Both the position numbers and the translations under genes were made by a program. A stretch of DNA of 64,000 bases, from the NCBI RefSeq assembly GCF_031928785.1, contig NZ_JARQAL010000003.1; one strand, given 5' to 3'. This document shows, piece after piece, positions 60,932 to 64,000 of the stretch (position 1 is its first letter; every line of letters starts with the position of its first letter). Under the pieces are notes generated by a model. It searched no databases and was not told the DNA's origin. It saw only the letters and a program-made list of their open reading frames with translations. The DNA comes from Enterococcus_C asini_A. Its GTDB lineage: Bacteria; Bacillota; Bacilli; Lactobacillales; Enterococcaceae.

Positions 60932-62139
60932 AATTAAGGACTTTACCCATTGAATTTCAACAAGCACTACCGGTGATGGCGCAAATCCAAGCATCTGGTT
61001 ATGAAGCGTATTTTGTGGGGGGCAGTGTACGGGATGTATTGCTAGGTCATCCGATCCATGATGTGGACATTGCCACTAGTGCATTTCCCGCTGAAATCAA
61101 GGCTATTTTCCCGCGTACGGTGGATGTGGGCATTGAACACGGCACGGTTTTGGTTTTGACAGATGAAGAACAATATGAAATCACCACTTTTCGGACGGAA
61201 TCCACTTATCAGGACTTTCGTCGTCCAGATCATGTTTCTTTTGTGCGCTCTTTAGCCGAGGATTTGAAGCGTCGGGATTTCACCATTAACGCCTTTGCAG
61301 TACAAGAAGACGGCACGGTAATTGATTTGTTTGAAGGTTTGGTGGATTTAGAAGCCAAAATTTTGCGAGCAGTAGGAAATCCCCATGAACGATTTCATGA
61401 AGATGCGTTGCGCATGATGCGAGGGTTGCGCTTTGTTAGCCAGTTAGGCTTCACTTTTGAAAATGAAACCTTTGCGGCAATTTTAGAAAATCATGCTTTA
61501 CTGGGAAAAATTTCCGTGGAGCGGATTTTTATTGAATTTACGAAATTACTTTTAGGGGACTACCGTAAAGACGCCATTGAGAAATTTGTGGCTACAGAAT
61601 GTTACCAATATTGTCCCGGGTTACGGGAAAAAGGTGCGGGACTTCTGAGCTTTGCGGCATTACCCACTGAAGTCTTTGCCACGGAAGAAGCTGCTTGGAC
61701 GGTCCTGTTAGATCAATTAGGGCTTAGTGAAGAGCTAGTCGGACCATTTTTACGCCAGTGGAAAGTTTCCAATGAGTTTCGTCGGACTTGCCGGGAACTT
61801 CTTTGGGGCTTACAAAAAAGAAAACAGGCTAGTTTCACACCGATGGAACTCTACCGGTTGCAAGAAAAAGCTTTAGTGGTGGAAAGTTTATTGCCTTATT
61901 ATGGATTAAAAACCCATTTTGCCAATGTAAAAGCAGGCCTTGAAGCATTGCCGATTCATTCACTAAGCGAGTTAGGGGTAAACGGCCATGATTTATTGCA
62001 ACATTTTCAAAAGAAACCTGGAATTTGGCTCAAAGAAGTATTAGCTTATTTGGAACAAGCAGTGGTGGAAAAAAATTGCCAAAATGAGAAAGTACCGTTA
62101 CTAGCATTAGCGACGGCCTATTTAAAGGAGCAAGGATAA
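60928..62139 (+). CDS. cca: CCA-adding enzyme
   Basis: A 403-residue class II tRNA nucleotidyltransferase that adds or repairs the 3' CCA. Motif A GGSVRDVLLGHPIHDVDIAT holds Asp45 and Asp47, motif B is RRDFTINAFA, and the NTP-selecting motif D is RFHEDALRMMRGLRF. It is essential here because most tRNA genes at the start of the window do not encode CCA. It is coupled to its neighbours by ATGA and TAATG overlaps. Confidence 0.96.
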   Translation: MKLRTLPIEFQQALPVMAQIQASGYEAYFVGGSVRDVLLGHPIHDVDIATSAFPAEIKAIFPRTVDVGIEHGTVLVLTDEEQYEITTFRTESTYQDFRRPDHVSFVRSLAEDLKRRDFTINAFAVQEDGTVIDLFEGLVDLEAKILRAVGNPHERFHEDALRMMRGLRFVSQLGFTFENETFAAILENHALLGKISVERIFIEFTKLLLGDYRKDAIEKFVATECYQYCPGLREKGAGLLSFAALPTEVFATEEAAWTVLLDQLGLSEELVGPFLRQWKVSNEFRRTCRELLWGLQKRKQASFTPMELYRLQEKALVVESLLPYYGLKTHFANVKAGLEALPIHSLSELGVNGHDLLQHFQKKPGIWLKEVLAYLEQAVVEKNCQNEKVPLLALATAYLKEQG

Positions 62140-62501
62140 TGGAACAAACATTTGCAAAAGAATATACGGTTACAAAGGAAATCACAGCAGAAGCATTAGG
62201 CTCTGGTGGCCTGGCTGTTTTAGCTACTCCGGCCATGGTGGCCATGGTGGAAAACGCCTGCTACGAAGAGTTACAACAAGAACTGTCAGAAGGAAAAACT
62301 TCAGTAGGAGGTTTTTTATCCATTGAACACTTAGCACCTACTGCAGTTGGGGCGACTGTTACCGTACGAGTGGCAGTGTATGAACATGCGGGCACAAAAG
62401 TTGTCTTCTCTTTTACGGTTTATGAAGGAGAAAAACTAGTAGGCAAAGGCAATCACGAACGCTTTATTGTAGAAAAAGAGCGTTTCTTGAAAAAACTTTA
62501 A
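62139..62501 (+). CDS. hotdog thioesterase, FlK-like
   Basis: A 120-residue single-domain hotdog protein. ATPAMVAMVENACYEEL (near 29-45) carries the helix residues typical of fluoroacetyl-CoA thioesterase FlK relatives, then GFLSIEHLAPTAVG and GKGNHERFIV with the conserved His. It likely hydrolyses a small acyl-CoA; the substrate is unknown. The start overlaps the cca stop (TAATG). Confidence 0.85.
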   Translation: MEQTFAKEYTVTKEITAEALGSGGLAVLATPAMVAMVENACYEELQQELSEGKTSVGGFLSIEHLAPTAVGATVTVRVAVYEHAGTKVVFSFTVYEGEKLVGKGNHERFIVEKERFLKKL

Positions 62502-62586
62502 AAGGGAGTAGGAAGTCATTTTCGTGTGAACTACTGCGACTTTGTGCTACACTAAATGAGTAAAGTCATTTTAAGGAGCGATGAGT

Positions 62587-63042
62587 ATGTCAAGAGAAAT
62601 GAAAGCGTTAAAATTCCATTTTCGCAATGGGGAAACTTGGACCATTGAACGTCGATATATAGGGGATTTGTGGATTAAGCAAATCACCACAAGCTTTGGC
62701 CGTATTAACGGCAGTAGCTTTGTGGAAATCCATCCTTGTGCTGGTTTCAAGATTGAAATCTACCAAGAAGGCGATCACGTAGCAACCCAAGACATTAACT
62801 TAGGTGGCCTGGAATTAGGCATGTTTAACCGGGCATTGAAATACCAAGATATCGAAAAAATGGAAATTTTATTCCAATCCGGCAAGCCAGATATGGTCTA
62901 CTTCCCATATAAAGATTTGGATACAGAAGGTTTGGACAATGAATATCAATCTACGCGGATATCAGAAAAGACCAAGAGCCTTTACATCGTAATCAATCCA
63001 GAGCAAACTGTAGATGAAGTCTATGCAGACCAATTGAGCTAA
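62587..63042 (+). CDS. unknown soluble protein
   Basis: I do not recognise this 151-residue protein. It is predicted soluble, mainly beta-stranded in the first half (KALKFHFRNGETWTIERRYI, GSSFVEIHPCAGFKIEIY), with no signal peptide or membrane segment and a single Cys. The ribosome binding site AAGGAG (62573-62578) fits the ATG at 62587 better than that at 62581. A possible extended -10 box TGCTACACT precedes it. It is monocistronic with its own terminator. Confidence 0.75.
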   Translation: MSREMKALKFHFRNGETWTIERRYIGDLWIKQITTSFGRINGSSFVEIHPCAGFKIEIYQEGDHVATQDINLGGLELGMFNRALKYQDIEKMEILFQSGKPDMVYFPYKDLDTEGLDNEYQSTRISEKTKSLYIVINPEQTVDEVYADQLS

Positions 63043-63349
63043 GTCGAATATGGAGAAAGCCGAGGGTTAATGATAATCCTCGGCTTTATTTGTAGTGATT
63101 GGTTAAGTTGGAACGATGATGCAAATCACCTTTTTTTAGCGAATAAAGGTGCAGACAGTTATCTTGAAGCAAGAGAGAGCCTTTGATTTAGCGAGATAGC
63201 ATTATTCTAGTTTTTTTGAAGTTTCTTTCGTCAAGTAAAACTACTTAACAAAATTGCTAAAAAGACTAGCCAGAAAATAGAATTCATGGTATTATAATTT
63301 GGTCTGAGAGAAATCTTAGTTGGATTTTAGTAGCAGGGGAGGGAATAAA
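63043..63349 (+). other. intergenic region before rpmG
   Basis: It holds the terminator at 63056-63090 (AAAGCCGAGG/CCTCGGCTTT), a CACCTTT/AAAGGTG hairpin near 63126-63151 and a TATAAT at 63293-63298 with only a weak -35, which probably starts rpmG. No gene is seen. Confidence 0.6.
63056..63090 (+). terminator. terminator of the unknown gene at 62587
   Basis: AAAGCCGAGG pairs perfectly with CCTCGGCTTT, followed by a short T-rich stretch. Confidence 0.85.
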
Positions 63350-63499
63350 ATGCGCGTAAACATCACATTAGAGTGTACTTCTTGCAAAGAACGTAACTAC
63401 TTAACAAGCAAAAACAAACGTAACAACCCTGATCGCTTGGAAAAGAAAAAATATTGCCCACGCGAAAGAAAAGTTACTTTACACCGTGAAACAAAATAA
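63350..63499 (+). CDS. rpmG: 50S ribosomal protein L33
   Basis: A 49-residue ribosomal protein: MRVNITLECTSCKERNYLTS, followed by a basic middle, KKYCPRERKVTLH and the end RETK. Of the four zinc-ligand positions of the zinc-binding L33 type, CTSC is present but the second pair is CPRE, so the second CxxC is incomplete and this may be the low-zinc or a mixed form. Ribosome binding site GGGGAGGG precedes the ATG. A terminator follows. Confidence 0.95.
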   Translation: MRVNITLECTSCKERNYLTSKNKRNNPDRLEKKKYCPRERKVTLHRETK

Positions 63500-63509
63500 G
63501 CTTTGTTTG

Positions 63510-63545
63510 AACCCTTTGAGACTACGGTTTCAGAGGGTTTTTCTT
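63510..63545 (+). terminator. terminator of rpmG
   Basis: AACCCTTTGA pairs with TCAGAGGGTT (one wobble), followed by T residues. Confidence 0.88.
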
Positions 63546-63630
63546 TTTTTGACCCAGTTTTCCCAAAAAAGCATTTTTTTACTCAGAAGAAGCGGAACAA
63601 AATGTTTTTTTGATAATGACATCATGACAA

Positions 63631-63661
63631 AAACGCGTCGATAGGGGTTATCGACGCGTTT
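63631..63661 (-). terminator. terminator of the binding-protein gene
   Basis: AAACGCGTCGATA pairs perfectly with TATCGACGCGTTT. On the minus strand a T run follows. Confidence 0.8.
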
Positions 63662-63720
63662 CGGAAATGAAAAGTATTTTTGGAATGAGTAAAGAATAGT
63701 CTCGAAAGCTTAATTGAAGC

Positions 63721-64000
63721 TTAATTTAATTTTTCTTGTACATCTTCCACCATTTTGGTGTATGCGATGGGACCGTTGTAAAGCCAGCTTTTTTCAGGAC
63801 CAAATTCCCAGATTTGCTGATTTTTTACCGCGGGAATGTTTTGCCAAATTTCATCTTGGAACATTGCAGCACCTTGATCGGAGTTTACTAAAATCAAATA
63901 ATCAGCATCTAGTTGGGCTAATTTTTCCAAGGAAACTTGAGACCAGTCGGAGGTTGCTGATTCGCTGATTTCAGCGGTGAGGTTAGGTACTTCAAAACCT
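63721..64000 (-). CDS. iron-complex ABC transporter binding protein, C-terminal part
   Basis: Partial: the 92 C-terminal residues of a longer protein whose start lies beyond the window. SDWSQVSLEKLAQLDADYLI, an IWQNIPAVKNQQIWEFGPE stretch and a final helix ending VEDVQEKLN are typical of FecB/FhuD-type (PF01497) lipoproteins that bind siderophore or haem iron. Fur, encoded elsewhere in this window, would be its natural regulator, but the promoter is outside the window. Confidence 0.85.
   Translation of the reverse strand, partial: GFEVPNLTAEISESATSDWSQVSLEKLAQLDADYLILVNSDQGAAMFQDEIWQNIPAVKNQQIWEFGPEKSWLYNGPIAYTKMVEDVQEKLN

Overview
The window looks like a chromosomal segment of an Enterococcus or close relative (low to moderate G+C Firmicute, Lactobacillales). 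The strongest pointers are the divergent mevalonate pair mvaS / mvaE, with mvaE the fused acetoacetyl-CoA thiolase-HMG-CoA reductase typical of enterococci; a stand-alone EF-Tu gene of streptococcal type, like the second (tufB) copy known in several Enterococcus species; and gene neighbourhoods shared with the Enterococcus/Bacillus core (dnaG-rpoD, fur-xerD-scpA-scpB-rluB, fer-ypbB-recQ-LysM-cmk-rpsA-der-hup, ypiA-ypiB). I cannot fix the species. There is no prophage, transposase, integrase or CRISPR array; most of the window is core genome.

Layout. 1-1400: the end of a tRNA array (Asn, Ser, Glu, Val, Asp, Phe, Tyr, Trp, His, Gln, Cys, Leu) plus a second, nearly identical tRNA-Leu. 1.5-8.6 kb: a structured intergenic region, a small unknown protein, an esterase, a two-component system divergent from a fused MacB-like ABC exporter, and a sugar acetyltransferase. 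8.6-12.4 kb: mvaS and mvaE. 12.4-20 kb: an unknown protein, an aldo/keto reductase, a nucleoid-associated protein, a Nudix hydrolase, tufB, CoA-disulfide reductase and a DUF1054 protein. 20-25.8 kb: a complete ribose operon rbsRKDACB with a LacI-type operator and a cre-like site. 26-35.8 kb: lysozyme-like protein, DUF368 undecaprenyl-phosphate translocase, dnaG, rpoD, mapZ, azlCD, cvfB, fur. 36-41.5 kb: xerD, scpAB, rluB, an FMN riboswitch with ribU, and pepV. 41.5-49.2 kb: ferredoxin, ypbB, recQ (frameshifted), LysM protein, cmk, rpsA, der, hup. 49.2-56.3 kb: ilvDBNCA behind a CodY-like box, a promoter and a leader-peptide attenuator. 56.4-64 kb: a degenerate AroB-like protein, TPR protein YpiA, YpiB/ReoY, YitT, MazG, cca, a thioesterase, an unknown protein, rpmG, and the 3' end of an iron-complex binding protein.

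The most unusual signal is a pair of intergenic elements about 310-330 nt long, at 12432-12741 (minus strand) and 49279-49606 (plus strand). They share conserved blocks and the same nested secondary structure, with compensating base changes in several helices, and each follows a gene in its own orientation. They look like a mobile or dispersed structured-RNA family that I do not recognise. Other points worth checking are the single-base frameshift at the 3' end of recQ, the active-site-less dehydroquinate-synthase-like protein, PerR-box-like sites before fur, the ilv leader peptide with alternative hairpins, and two back-to-back inverted repeats after the tRNA genes.

How the genes work together. 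Three nutrient circuits are visible with their controls: ribose import and phosphorylation (RbsR operator plus catabolite control), branched-chain amino acid synthesis (CodY-like box plus attenuation), and riboflavin uptake (FMN riboswitch). The rest is largely information processing (DnaG, SigA, S1, Der, HU, EF-Tu, CCA-adding enzyme), chromosome segregation and division (XerD, ScpAB, MapZ) and envelope upkeep (PopT, lysozyme-like protein, ReoY, mevalonate-derived isoprenoids). Many genes start with TTG or GTG, and their ribosome binding sites decide the start.
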